The position numbers and the translations under genes were made by a program. Below, piece after piece: positions 43,760 through 51,946 of a DNA stretch of 64,000 nucleotides. Position 1 is the first letter of the stretch. The number at the start of each line of letters is the position of its first letter. The stretch spans positions 10,197 to 74,196 of the forward strand of contig JBLMWU010000276.1 of NCBI GenBank assembly GCA_050257395.1. Direction: 5' to 3'. The notes beneath the pieces are model-generated. The model did no database searches and had not been told where the DNA came from. It was given only the letters and a program-made list of their open reading frames with translations. This stretch comes from JAIRTY01 sp050257395. GTDB lineage: Bacteria; Actinomycetota; Actinomycetes; Streptosporangiales; Streptosporangiaceae.

Positions 43760-43966
43760 TCAGCTCTCCTCGTACTTGAACGAGAGCTGCAGCTTGGTGC
43801 GGTAGGTGATCGCCCCGCCTTCCTCCAGGTGAATGTCCTGCTTGACGACTTCAGCCACCCGGAGATCGCGGATCGTCCCGGCGGCAGCCCTGATCGCCTC
43901 CGCTGCCGCGTCTTCCCACGATGTGCTGCTCGTCCCGATAACCTCGGTCACCCTGTACACGCTCAC
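43760..43966 (-). CDS. dodecin family protein
   Basis: 68 residues from GTG 43966, with AAGGAG 6 bases upstream. It begins MSVYRVTEVIGTSSTSWEDA and continues GTIRDLRVAEVVKQDIHL, ending with RTKLQLSFKYEES. This is the dodecin fold: hollow dodecamers that bind flavins (riboflavin, FMN, FAD; some bind CoA) and buffer or protect them. The SW-x-x-A stretch, with Trp in the flavin-stacking position, is present. It is cytoplasmic and a stand-alone gene, with 251 bases before the divergent small gene at 44218. Confidence 0.92.
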   Translation of the reverse strand: MSVYRVTEVIGTSSTSWEDAAAEAIRAAAGTIRDLRVAEVVKQDIHLEEGGAITYRTKLQLSFKYEES

Positions 43967-44217
43967 GACTGTCTCCTTCGAGAACTGCCAGCCCGGGCGG
44001 TGCCAGGACCGGCGGTCCGCATCCGGACCCGGGCTGGTCCCGGGCGGGGAGATTCGTCTTGTGCCCCAGGCCTGAGCCTGGCACTGCTCTCGGTCAGCGT
44101 CCAGGACCGCTGCGCTGCGCCCTGGAACTGTGGGAGACAGGATTGGAGTGGTTTGACCAGGCGCTACCTGGAAAGACGCGGTTATAGACCTGGCCACCGC
44201 TGAGGACGGGAAGAGCC

Positions 44218-44496
44218 ATGGAAGCTGACCACGAAGCGCCGTATGTGGACGCGCTGAGCCTGACAGATACCGACCTGCACGTTTACGAGGCCATCGCCGG
44301 CCTGGAGCAGGCCGGCCAGCCGCCGACCAGCGAGGAGATCAACGCGGCATGCGGGCTCGATGACGAGACCGTCACCCGGACGCTGCACAAGCTGCTCGAT
44401 CGGGGCGTCGTGACCGCCGCTGACCGTGGCGGCGAGCCGGCCCTCGCACTGGCCCGGCATGACTGGAGCGTGGAGTCCGGCACTTCTGCCCGCTGA
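44218..44496 (+). CDS. small winged-helix-like protein
   Basis: 92 residues. The middle reads YEAIAGLEQAGQPPTSEEI, then NAACGLDDETVTRTLHKLLD, then RGVVTAADRGGEPALALA. This predicts three helices and a beta wing, as in MarR/IclR-like DNA-binding domains, with no effector domain. The start ATG follows GGGAAGAGCC. It could be a small transcription factor or an anti-regulator. The gene ends before a strong hairpin at 44575. No operon partner is seen. Confidence 0.6.
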   Translation: MEADHEAPYVDALSLTDTDLHVYEAIAGLEQAGQPPTSEEINAACGLDDETVTRTLHKLLDRGVVTAADRGGEPALALARHDWSVESGTSAR

Positions 44497-44574
44497 CCCG
44501 CCTCCCCCTGAGCCGCGTGCTGCGGCGCTGAGCTACGTCGGCCGGCCGGGCCGGCGTGACCGCGCCCGGGCATG

Positions 44575-44615
44575 CGCGGCCCGGCCCGGATCGGGCAATC
44601 CCGGGCCGGGCCGCG
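44575..44615. terminator. bidirectional terminator, 15-bp GC stem
   Basis: CGCGGCCCGGCCCGG (44575-44589) is followed by its exact complement CCGGGCCGGGCCGCG (44601-44615), with an 11-base loop. It lies between the convergent ends of the small winged-helix gene (44496) and the AhpD-like gene (44629). It has no U-tract. The stem is long enough to be functional in a high-GC actinobacterium. Confidence 0.75.
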
Positions 44616-44628
44616 ATTCGCGTGCCGG

Positions 44629-45114
44629 TCAGCTCGTCAGGCTGGCGAACATGCCAGGCTCGTAGGAACCGCCCTTCTGGTGCACGATCACGCCGAGCCG
44701 GTTGGCGGCGTTGATCATGGCGACCAGGGCGACCAGCGCGGCGATCTGGTCGTCGTCGTAGTGCTTGCGCACCTGAGCCCAGGTCTCGTCGGAGACGCCG
44801 TGGTGGGCGTCCGCGAGCCGGGTGCCCTCCTCGGCGAGCGCCAGCGCGGCCCGCTCGGCCTCGGTGAACACGGTGGCCTCCCGCCAGGCGGCGACCAGGC
44901 TGATCCGGACCGCGGTTTCACCGGCGGCGGCTGCCTCCTTGGTGTGGAGGTCGACGCACCAGCCGCAGCCGTTGATCTGGCTGGCGCGCAGCCCGGCCAG
45001 CTCCTGCGTGGACCTTGGCAGCGGCGACTGCGCGATCACCATGCTGGCGCTGGCGAACCGCTTGCTGAACTTCGCGCCGATCTCGTTGTCGAACATGCTG
45101 AACCGGGGTTCCAT
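44629..45114 (-). CDS. carboxymuconolactone decarboxylase / AhpD-like protein
   Basis: 161 residues with the AhpD-type redox site E-x-x-x-L-R-x-S-x-x-N-G-C-G-W-C-V-D-L-H: two Cys in CGWC and a His four residues on, used in alkylhydroperoxidase activity. The fold is all-helical. It would reduce peroxides or take part in oxidative-stress defence, linked to thioredoxin-like donors. It is divergent from a SigJ-type sigma factor, an arrangement common in actinobacteria, and the gap contains several GTGAC/GTCAC motifs. Co-regulation by that sigma factor is likely. Confidence 0.87.
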   Translation of the reverse strand: MEPRFSMFDNEIGAKFSKRFASASMVIAQSPLPRSTQELAGLRASQINGCGWCVDLHTKEAAAAGETAVRISLVAAWREATVFTEAERAALALAEEGTRLADAHHGVSDETWAQVRKHYDDDQIAALVALVAMINAANRLGVIVHQKGGSYEPGMFASLTS

Positions 45115-45235
45115 GCTTCGTCCTCACCGTGCTGTTGCGTTCTGGACTGGACGACCATGAGATGCCGGTGACCCGGTTCCTGTGACAACCCCGGCGTCAC
45201 GTCACCCGGCAGCGAGCGCTGGTTGCCGTCCCGGC

Positions 45236-45263
45236 GTCACAAAACGGCGAGGACCGGTGTCTG
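45236..45263 (+). promoter_or_regulatory. candidate SigJ-type (autoregulated) promoter
   Basis: GTCACA (45236-45241), then 16 bases, then TGTCTG (45258-45263). This resembles the mycobacterial SigJ promoter as I recall it (GTCACA, 16-base gap, CGTCCT). Transcription would start near 45270, ahead of the ribosome site. The upstream CCGGCGTCAC (45231-45240) duplicates 45191-45200 exactly 40 bases earlier, and GTGAC/GTCAC occurs five times in 45168-45240. Confidence 0.4.
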
Positions 45264-45300
45264 GTGGGTAAGGAAGCCGAGAGTGAGGAGGAACCCGCCC

Positions 45301-46242
45301 ATGGCCGGCGAGTCACGGACCACGCCCGGGGACCGCGGCGGGAGCATGAGCCGCGACGGCCGCCCGGACCCCGCCACCGAGGCGTTCCTCGCCCACCGCA
45401 ACCTGCTGTTCACCGTCGCCTACGAGATGCTCGGCTCGGCCGCCGACGCCGAAGACGTCCTGCAGGAGACCTGGCTGCGGTGGGCGGGCGTCGACCTCGG
45501 CGCCGTGCACAACCAGCGGGCATACCTGGTCCGGATCACCACCCGCCAGGCGCTGAGCCGGCTGCGCACGCTCGGCCGCCGCAAGGAGTCCTACGTCGGC
45601 CCCTGGCTGCCGGAGCCGCTGCTCACCGCGCCCGACGTGGCCGAGGACGTCGAACTGGCCGACAGCGTCTCGATGGCGATGCTGCTGGTGCTGGAGACCC
45701 TCACGCCGACCGAGCGGGCGGTGTTCGTGCTGCGCGAGGTGTTCGACCTGGCCTACGACGAGATCGCCGGAGCCGTCGGCAAGAGCCAGGCCGCGGTCCG
45801 CCAGATCGCCCACCGGGCGCGGGACCACGTCGCCGCGCGCCGGCCGCGCGGGCTGGTTTCCGCGGCCGAGACCCGGGATGCGCTCGAGGCGTTCCAGCGG
45901 GCGACCGAAACAGGTGATCTGCAGGGCCTGCTGGACATGCTCGCGCCGGACGTCGTCTTCCTGGGCGACGGAGGCGGTGTCGTGCAGGCCGTGACGGTAC
46001 CCGTCGTGGGGGCCGGCAAGGTGGCCCGGCTGCTGGCCGCCGCGCTGGGCAGGCTCGCCGGCGTGGCATCGCTGCAGCCGGCGCAGGTCAACGGCTACCC
46101 GGCGCTGATCATCCGCTTCAGCAGCGAGGTGGACACCGTCCTGGCGGTACGCATCGACGACGGCCTGATCACCGGGCTGTACGCGGTGCGCAATCCGGAG
46201 AAGCTGTCGCACATGGCGCAGGAGACCACGCTGCGCCGCTGA
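45301..46242 (+). CDS. SigJ-family ECF sigma factor
   Basis: About 313 residues from ATG 45301 (GGAGGAA upstream); ATG 45346 is another option. Region 2 is FTVAYEMLGSAADAEDVLQE, with TWLRW following. Region 4 is LTPTERAVFVLREVFDLAYDE, then VGKSQAAVRQIAHRARDHV. A C-terminal SnoaL/NTF2-like domain (about 190-313) follows, with GLLDMLAPDVVFLGDGGG. ECF41-type sigma factors such as SigJ use that domain as a built-in regulator in place of an anti-sigma factor. They typically direct a neighbouring carboxymuconolactone decarboxylase/oxidoreductase gene, here the divergent AhpD-like gene. The signal is unknown. Confidence 0.9.
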   Translation: MAGESRTTPGDRGGSMSRDGRPDPATEAFLAHRNLLFTVAYEMLGSAADAEDVLQETWLRWAGVDLGAVHNQRAYLVRITTRQALSRLRTLGRRKESYVGPWLPEPLLTAPDVAEDVELADSVSMAMLLVLETLTPTERAVFVLREVFDLAYDEIAGAVGKSQAAVRQIAHRARDHVAARRPRGLVSAAETRDALEAFQRATETGDLQGLLDMLAPDVVFLGDGGGVVQAVTVPVVGAGKVARLLAAALGRLAGVASLQPAQVNGYPALIIRFSSEVDTVLAVRIDDGLITGLYAVRNPEKLSHMAQETTLRR

Positions 46243-46333
46243 GACACCACCAGCAGGCGGCCGCCGGGAAGCCAGCCCAGTCCGGCAGGCGGCTGCGGGC
46301 CGGTCGCCTCGGTACGAGACCTATCCTCGGCAC

Positions 46334-46930
46334 ATGGGGATCGAGGTGCTGCCGGCCACCGGGCGATGGGATGACTTCGCGTCGTTCATGGTGCCGCGCA
46401 AGCCGGGCGGCCGCGGATGTGTGTGCATGTCCTACCGCAATGCCAGCCTTGACATGCCCGGCCGTATCGCGTACATGCACGCGCTGTGCGAGAGCGAACC
46501 AGGCCCCGGCGTCCTGGCCTACGTCGATGGCCAGGTCGCCGGCTGGTGTTCGGTCGCACCCAAGTCCACCCACCGCGCCCTGGTCAACTCACGCACAATC
46601 CCGCATGTCCACGACGAGGGCGCGTGGTCGGTGGTCTGCTTCGTGGTGCGGCCCAGGTTCCGGCGGCGCGGGCTTATGCATCATCTGCTGGACGGCGCGG
46701 TCGGGCACGCGCACGCGATGGGCGCGACCGTGCTGGAAGGCTACCCGGTCGACGCTGGCGGCGAGCGCATCGACCAGACCAGCGGCTATGTCGGCACCGT
46801 CCGGCTCTTCGAAGCACACGGATTCACGCGCGTCTGCCCGGGCACCGGCCGGCGCGGCGGCAAGCCCCGCTGGCTCGTCCGCCGCGAACTCCCGCACCCT
46901 GCCCCGGCCGGCCGGCCGGTCAGCAGGTGA
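46334..46930 (+). CDS. GNAT-family acetyltransferase
   Basis: 198 residues. The acetyl-CoA loop is in CFVVRPRFRRRGLMHHLLDG, followed by GATVLEGYPVD and GYVGTVRLFEAHGFTRVC, a typical GNAT C-terminal half. The first 60 residues hold C-x-C-M (GRGCVCMSYR), seen in a group of actinobacterial GNATs and also in the related gene at 62330-62918. The substrate (amine, antibiotic or peptide) is unknown. Its last 11 bases overlap the convergent LpqH-like lipoprotein. Confidence 0.83.
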   Translation: MGIEVLPATGRWDDFASFMVPRKPGGRGCVCMSYRNASLDMPGRIAYMHALCESEPGPGVLAYVDGQVAGWCSVAPKSTHRALVNSRTIPHVHDEGAWSVVCFVVRPRFRRRGLMHHLLDGAVGHAHAMGATVLEGYPVDAGGERIDQTSGYVGTVRLFEAHGFTRVCPGTGRRGGKPRWLVRRELPHPAPAGRPVSR

Positions 46931-47483
46931 CGTCCACGGTGACCGTGGTCCCGGGCGAGTCGGACTCAGGTGTCGTTTTTCCCTGCGCATGCGCGGTCTT
47001 CTTGCCGTTGGACAGGGCGAACGAGGCGTTGTCCACGAAGTAGGTCTTGCCGCCGAGTGACAGCTGGATGGTGCCCCGGCCCGAGGCCTGGTTGTTGACC
47101 GACACGACATCCACGGGCCGCCCCTTGTACTTGCCCCTCTCCGTGATCACGCCATCTGTCACGGACCAGCGGTCGCCCAGCACATTGCACTTTCCGCCGG
47201 CGAAGTCCTTGGTGACCGGCCCGACCTGAACGTGGACTCTGGCTGTCCCGTCGCAGACCACCAGGATCACGCCTGGTTCGGTGCCGGTCAGGCCGCCGGT
47301 GCAGGCTGCCGCACCGGTGGTGGGGCTGGCATTGCCCCCGCCCGTGGCCGCGCTGCCCGTGGCGGCGCCGCCCGTGCCACCCGTGCCGGCTCCCGGGGGC
47401 TGGGCGGCGCCGCCGCAGCCGGCGGCCAGCAACCCGGCCCCGATGACCAGCAGAGCGTCCCCGATGACACTGGGCTTGCGCAC
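46920..47483 (-). CDS. LpqH-like (19-kDa antigen family) lipoprotein
   Basis: 187 residues. A signal peptide with lipobox LAAGC (Cys about 23) is followed by a Gly/Ala/Thr-rich low-complexity linker (about 24-60), then a domain of about 125 residues with GKCNVLGDRWSVTDGVI and TIQLSLGGKTYFVDNASFAL. This matches the mycobacterial LpqH/19-kDa antigen family of surface-anchored, immunogenic lipoproteins, whose cellular job is unsettled. It diverges from the AfsR-like gene at 47732, with an inverted repeat between them. Confidence 0.8.
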   Translation of the reverse strand: MRKPSVIGDALLVIGAGLLAAGCGGAAQPPGAGTGGTGGAATGSAATGGGNASPTTGAAACTGGLTGTEPGVILVVCDGTARVHVQVGPVTKDFAGGKCNVLGDRWSVTDGVITERGKYKGRPVDVVSVNNQASGRGTIQLSLGGKTYFVDNASFALSNGKKTAHAQGKTTPESDSPGTTVTVDVTC

Positions 47484-47582
47484 CGTCGATCCTCCATTCC
47501 CCGGCCATCCCGCGTGGCCGGCTCGATTGCCAGGCCGGTATGGCGAGTGGCCCGTTCATCCTGCGCGGGAGCATTCAGAGTT

Positions 47583-47623
47583 CGTTCACAGCCGTGCCCG
47601 GCGATCCTGGCCGCGTGTGAACG
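47583..47623. promoter_or_regulatory. CGTTCACA inverted repeat upstream of AfsR-like gene
   Basis: CGTTCACA (47583-47590) and TGTGAACG (47616-47623) are exact complements with a 25-base spacer, 33 bases apart. Each contains CGTTCA, the heptad-type core found in AfsR/SARP binding sites. The repeat lies between the lipoprotein and the AfsR-like gene and could mediate self-regulation. Confidence 0.4.
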
Positions 47624-47731
47624 GTCAGGCACCGGCGCGGACAACGGTCCGGGATTTGCCGCCCGGCCAGGCCGGCCTGGCCGGCTCAGGATCCGCCTAA
47701 AGTGCCCCGGCGGGCGGGCTAGGATCGCAAG

Positions 47732-50700
47732 GTGGGGCTGACCATACGGCTGCTGGGGCCGGTGGAGGCCTGGTGTGGGGACCAGAAGATCAATCTGGGG
47801 CCGCGGAAACATCGGCTGGTACTGGCGGTCCTCGCACTAGAGGTCAACCGGCCGGTCGGGGTGGCCCGGCTGGTGGACATGGTTTGGCCGTCGGATCCGC
47901 CGCGAACCGCCACGCATGCCATCCGGGTTTGCGTGTCTGCCCTGCGCTCAGTTTTCGGCGGCGTGCCCAATCTGGAAATCCAGCTGCAGGGCTCGGGATA
48001 CGCGCTCCTGACCGACCCGGTGAACATCGACGTGCACCGCTTCCGGTCATTGCTGGCGCAGGCCCGGGTAACCGGCGACGACGCCTCGCGGGTGGCCGTC
48101 CTCGATCGCGCGCTGGACCTGTGGTCCGGCCCCGCGCTGGCCGGCGATGCCCCGCCGGAGACGCAGCAGCGGCTGTGCGCCGGCCTGGAGGAGGCACGGC
48201 TGAGCGCGCTCGAGGACCGGCTGGACGCCCAGCTCCGGCTGGGCCGGCAGCACGAGGTGATCGGGGAGCTCACCGGTCTGGCGACCGCGCACCCGCTGCG
48301 GGAACGGCTGACCGGTCAGCTGATGCTCGCGCTGTACCGGGACCGCCGCTCCCCCGACGCGCTGAGCGTGTTCCGGCACTACCGCGAGCACCTGGCGGAC
48401 GAGCTGGGCCTGGACGCGAGCGCGGCGCTGCGGCAGCTGGAACTGGCGATCCTGCGCGACGACGAGGCTGCGCTCGCCCCTGCCGCGGCGGCCGGGCCGG
48501 TCCCGGCCCAGCTGCCGCCGGCGGTGCCCGGCTTCGCCGGCCGGGCGGACGCGCTGCGGGAACTCGACGCGGCGCTGGCAGCCCGGCGATCGGCCGGGAC
48601 CATCGTGGTGATCACCGGAACCGCGGGCGTGGGGAAGACGGCTCTGGCCGTGCACTGGGCGCACCGGCACCGCGATGCGTTCCCCGACGGGCAGCTCTAC
48701 GCCAACCTGGCCGGCTACGCGCTTGGTGCGCCGATGCCGCCCGGGCGGGCGCTGGCCGGATTCCTGCGTGCGCTCGGCGTGCCCGCCGAGCGGGTCCCGC
48801 TCGACGTGGACGAGGCCGCGGCGCTGTACCGCAGCCTGCTGGCCGACCGCCGGGTCCTGGTCGTGCTGGACAACGCGGGCAGCCCCGGGCAGGTGCGGCC
48901 GCTGCTGCCCGGCGGCCCCGGCTGCCAGACCCTGATCACCAGCCGCGACCGGCTGGACGGCCTGACCGTGAACGAGGGGGCGCGGCCACTCGGTCTCGAT
49001 GTGCTGCCGAACGAGGAAGCGCAGGCCCTGCTGGCCGGTCTGCTGGGTGCCGCGCGGGTGGAGGCTGAGCCGGCAGCTGTGACGGAACTCGCCACGCTGT
49101 GTGCCCGCCTCCCGCTGGCTCTCCGGATCGCCGCAGCGCACCTGCTCCGGCACCCGTGCCAGCCGGTTGCCGGCCTGGCCGCCGAACTGCGCAAGGGTGA
49201 CCGGCTGGCCTTGCTGTCGGTCGCCGGTGACGAGCAATCCGCCGTCCGGGCGGCATTCGACCTGTCGTATGCCACGCTGGAGCCCCCGGCACAGCGGATG
49301 TTCCAGCTGGTGGGCTTGCACCCTGGCGCCGATCTGAGTGAGCCGGCCGCTGCTTCGCTCGCCGGGGCAAGCGTCGGCGAGGCCCGCCGCCTGCTGGCCG
49401 ACCTGGCCAGCGCGCACCTCGTAGACGAGCACGTCCCCGGCCGGTTCGCCGTCCACGACCTGCTGCACCTGTACGCCAGGAACCTGGCGGGAGAAGAGGT
49501 CAGCGCGGCGGATCAGCGCGCGGCCACGAGCCGCCTCTGCGGCTTCTATCTGCGCACGACGGACGCCGCGGCACGCGTGCTGTATCCCAACATGCAGCGG
49601 CTGCCGATGCCCGCAGGCGGGCCCGCGCATGAGCCGGCCCACGCTGACGAGGACATCGCGTTCGCAGCCGACCAGCTCGCCCTCGCCTGGCTGGAGACCG
49701 AGCGGCCTAACCTCATCGCCATCGTGACCTCAGCCGCCGCGGACGGCCCGCAGCAGGCGGCCTGGCTGCTCGCTGACGCGCTGCGGGGCTACTTCTGGAT
49801 GCGCCGCCACACCGGTGACTGGCTTGCTGTCGCGGAAGCCGGGCTGGCTGCGGCGGAGGCCGGGCAGGACCCGCAGGCCATGGCGGCGGCGCAGCTGTCT
49901 CTGGCGCAGGCGAACCGGTGGCTGGCCCGCTACCCCGCCGCCATCGGCCATCTGACGCAGGCCCGCACGCTCGCCCGGCGGGCGGGCTCGCGCCAGGGTG
50001 AGGCCGCGGCGCTGGGCACGCTGGCAAACGTGTTCCGCGACCAGGGCCGGATGGCCGAATCAGCAGAGCACCACCGGCTGGCTGGCGACATCTTCCGCCA
50101 GACCGGGGCCCTCGGCGGCGAGGCGACCAGCCTCGGCAACCTCGGCAACGTGCTCATAGAGTCGGGGCGCCTGGATGAGGCCATCGACTGCCTCACCCGG
50201 GGCCTGGCGATCTACCGCCAGATCGGCGCGCGCGCCGCCGAGGGCAACATGCTGAACAGCCTCGGCTGCGCATACCTGATCCAGGGCCGCCTGGCCCAGG
50301 CCCGCCAGCACCTGGAGCAGGCGCTCGCGATTCACCGCGAGACGGGCAGCAGGGAAGGCGAGGCCGACGGCCTCAACAACATCGCGGAACTGCACCGTGA
50401 CCTCGGCGAGTACGAACGAGCTCAGGAAATCGCCTCCGCCAGCATCACTCTGGCCAGGGAGTCGGGCGACCGGCGGATCGAGGTGGACGCGAACAACACG
50501 CTGGGCACCCTGTCCCGGCTGCTCGGTGACCACGCGGCATCGCTCAGGCACCATCAGGACGCGCTGCAGGCCGCCAGCGAGGCCGGCTACCGCCAGGGCG
50601 AGGCGGCCGCCCTCATCGGCCTGGCGCAGACCAGAGCTGGCTCCGGCCACCTCGCCGAGGCGCGGGTCGCGATCGAGCGGGGACTGCGGACCACCCGGCA

Positions 50701-50908
50701 AACCGGCCTGCGCATCCTCGAAGGCCTCGCCCTGACCGTGCTCGCGGCCATCGCGCTGGAGTCAGGCCTGACGGCCGAGGCCGAAGAGACGGCGCGTGCG
50801 GCGCTGGCTGTCCATCGGGAGACGGGTCACCGGGAGGGTGAGATCCGCACGCTGCACACCCTGGACCTGATACGCACCGCGCAGGGCGCGCGCACAACTG
50901 ACGGCTGA
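47732..50908 (+). CDS. AfsR/SARP-type pathway regulator (BTAD, NB-ARC, TPR)
   Basis: 1058 residues from GTG 47732 (AGGA upstream). An OmpR-like DNA-binding domain (about 1-95) has LGPVEAWCGDQKINLGPRKH and HAIRVCVSALRSVF. The BTAD helical domain (about 100-250) follows, then an NB-ARC ATPase: Walker A GTAGVGKTALAVHW (about 295), Walker B VLVVLDNAG and LITSRDRLDGL. A TPR array of about ten repeats (from about 690) completes it. This is the layout of AfsR, a global activator of antibiotic production responding to phosphorylation, although no kinase gene lies here. Nearby methyltransferases are too few for a clear biosynthetic cluster. Confidence 0.92.
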   Translation: MGLTIRLLGPVEAWCGDQKINLGPRKHRLVLAVLALEVNRPVGVARLVDMVWPSDPPRTATHAIRVCVSALRSVFGGVPNLEIQLQGSGYALLTDPVNIDVHRFRSLLAQARVTGDDASRVAVLDRALDLWSGPALAGDAPPETQQRLCAGLEEARLSALEDRLDAQLRLGRQHEVIGELTGLATAHPLRERLTGQLMLALYRDRRSPDALSVFRHYREHLADELGLDASAALRQLELAILRDDEAALAPAAAAGPVPAQLPPAVPGFAGRADALRELDAALAARRSAGTIVVITGTAGVGKTALAVHWAHRHRDAFPDGQLYANLAGYALGAPMPPGRALAGFLRALGVPAERVPLDVDEAAALYRSLLADRRVLVVLDNAGSPGQVRPLLPGGPGCQTLITSRDRLDGLTVNEGARPLGLDVLPNEEAQALLAGLLGAARVEAEPAAVTELATLCARLPLALRIAAAHLLRHPCQPVAGLAAELRKGDRLALLSVAGDEQSAVRAAFDLSYATLEPPAQRMFQLVGLHPGADLSEPAAASLAGASVGEARRLLADLASAHLVDEHVPGRFAVHDLLHLYARNLAGEEVSAADQRAATSRLCGFYLRTTDAAARVLYPNMQRLPMPAGGPAHEPAHADEDIAFAADQLALAWLETERPNLIAIVTSAAADGPQQAAWLLADALRGYFWMRRHTGDWLAVAEAGLAAAEAGQDPQAMAAAQLSLAQANRWLARYPAAIGHLTQARTLARRAGSRQGEAAALGTLANVFRDQGRMAESAEHHRLAGDIFRQTGALGGEATSLGNLGNVLIESGRLDEAIDCLTRGLAIYRQIGARAAEGNMLNSLGCAYLIQGRLAQARQHLEQALAIHRETGSREGEADGLNNIAELHRDLGEYERAQEIASASITLARESGDRRIEVDANNTLGTLSRLLGDHAASLRHHQDALQAASEAGYRQGEAAALIGLAQTRAGSGHLAEARVAIERGLRTTRQTGLRILEGLALTVLAAIALESGLTAEAEETARAALAVHRETGHREGEIRTLHTLDLIRTAQGARTTDG

Positions 50909-50943
50909 CCCCCCGCGGCGGGCCGGGCTGGGGGTGACGGCCT

Positions 50944-50961
50944 GACCCTGATATCAGGGTC
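50944..50961. terminator. 18-bp palindrome between convergent genes
   Basis: GACCCTGAT-ATCAGGGTC is a perfect palindrome that can fold as a 7-bp stem with an ATAT loop. It lies after the AfsR-like gene (ends 50908) and overlaps the stop of the convergent methyltransferase (50954). It probably helps end one or both transcripts. Confidence 0.45.
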
Positions 50962-51736
50962 GCCGGGCCCAGCTGCTGATCATCAGCGGTGCGAAGATGA
51001 CGCTGTCGCTCTCGCGGCAGAGCGCGGTGAACAGCTCAAGATCGGCCACGTCGACCCAGCCGCCCGCGAGCAGCCCCGGGGCGAGCTGGTCCACGAGCAG
51101 TTCCCACGCCGGGATACCGTGCTCGGCATCGGAGTGCACCTGCATGGCAATCGCGTGCGCGCCGACCTCGGTGAGCCCGGCCACAGCGAGGCAGCGGGGC
51201 AGCCGCCGGGCGTACTCCGGGTCGTAGCCGCGGCTGCGCATGAACTCGCGGCACGCGGCGGTGACCCGGCTGTAGACGGCTGACGGCGGGTCGATGACCT
51301 CCGCCGTGGCCCAGTCGAGATCCTCAATCAGCAGCCAGCCGCCGGGCGCGAGGCCGTCTGCCAGGGAAGCGAGAACCGCGTCGCGCTGCGGGAGGTGCTC
51401 GAGCAGCAGCCTCGCGTGGATGAGGTCGAACTGGCCGGGCGGAACCGGTGTCGTGGTTATGTCCTGGCGGGCGACGGTGATGGTCGCGCCGGCGAGCGGG
51501 TCGAGGAACCGGGTATCGGTGTCGATGGCCAGGACCTGACCGCCGGGTCCGACGTGGCGCGCGAGAAGTTCGGCGACGCTGCCCGTGCCGGCCCCGATCT
51601 CGGCACAGCGGGCACCCGGGGGCAATCCCAGGCGCTCGACCAGCGCCATGGTGGTGGGGTCGTACAGCTGGGTCAGGCTGTTGAGCCGGTCACGCTCGGC
51701 GTACCAGCTCGGGTCCAGCAGGTATTGAGTCGTCAT
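50954..51736 (-). CDS. class I SAM-dependent methyltransferase
   Basis: About 260 residues from ATG 51736 (GGAGG 6 bases upstream). Motif I is CAEIGAGTGSVAELLA, with VLAIDTDTRFLDPLA and DLIHARLLLEHLPQRDAVL following, then GGWLLIEDLDWA. It belongs to the Methyltransf_11/UbiE-like group. Its C-terminal third (about 150-260) is a longer helical cap, as in TAM- or Rv0560c-like enzymes. It lies opposite the AfsR-like gene and diverges from the second LAL regulator, so it is a plausible regulatory target of the latter. The substrate is unknown. Confidence 0.86.
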   Translation of the reverse strand: MTTQYLLDPSWYAERDRLNSLTQLYDPTTMALVERLGLPPGARCAEIGAGTGSVAELLARHVGPGGQVLAIDTDTRFLDPLAGATITVARQDITTTPVPPGQFDLIHARLLLEHLPQRDAVLASLADGLAPGGWLLIEDLDWATAEVIDPPSAVYSRVTAACREFMRSRGYDPEYARRLPRCLAVAGLTEVGAHAIAMQVHSDAEHGIPAWELLVDQLAPGLLAGGWVDVADLELFTALCRESDSVIFAPLMISSWARRP

Positions 51737-51814
51737 GGGAGCCTCCGCGGTGCTGCTGGTGATTCCGGTGGAAAGGACGGCGGCCGGGGCGGCCGTCACC
51801 GGGTATCGTCGCTG

Positions 51815-51929
51815 CCGGGACGCTCACCTCGCGCCGGGGTGCGCCCCTGGTATTAGCGTCCCGGCACCCCGGGAATTGACGGTCCCGGACGCGGGCGGCG
51901 TGCGGGCAGGTGATCCCGGACCGGGACGC
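51815..51929. repeat. three copies of CCGGGACGC in the divergent gap
   Basis: CCGGGACGC occurs at 51815-51823 and 51921-51929, and its reverse complement at 51856-51864, all between the methyltransferase start and the LAL start. The last copy forms TCCCGG-A-CCGGGA (51914-51926). These could be binding sites for the LAL regulator. The motif is GC-rich, so chance is not excluded. Confidence 0.4.
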
Positions 51930-51946
51930 CGGGGAAGGGGCGCCCG

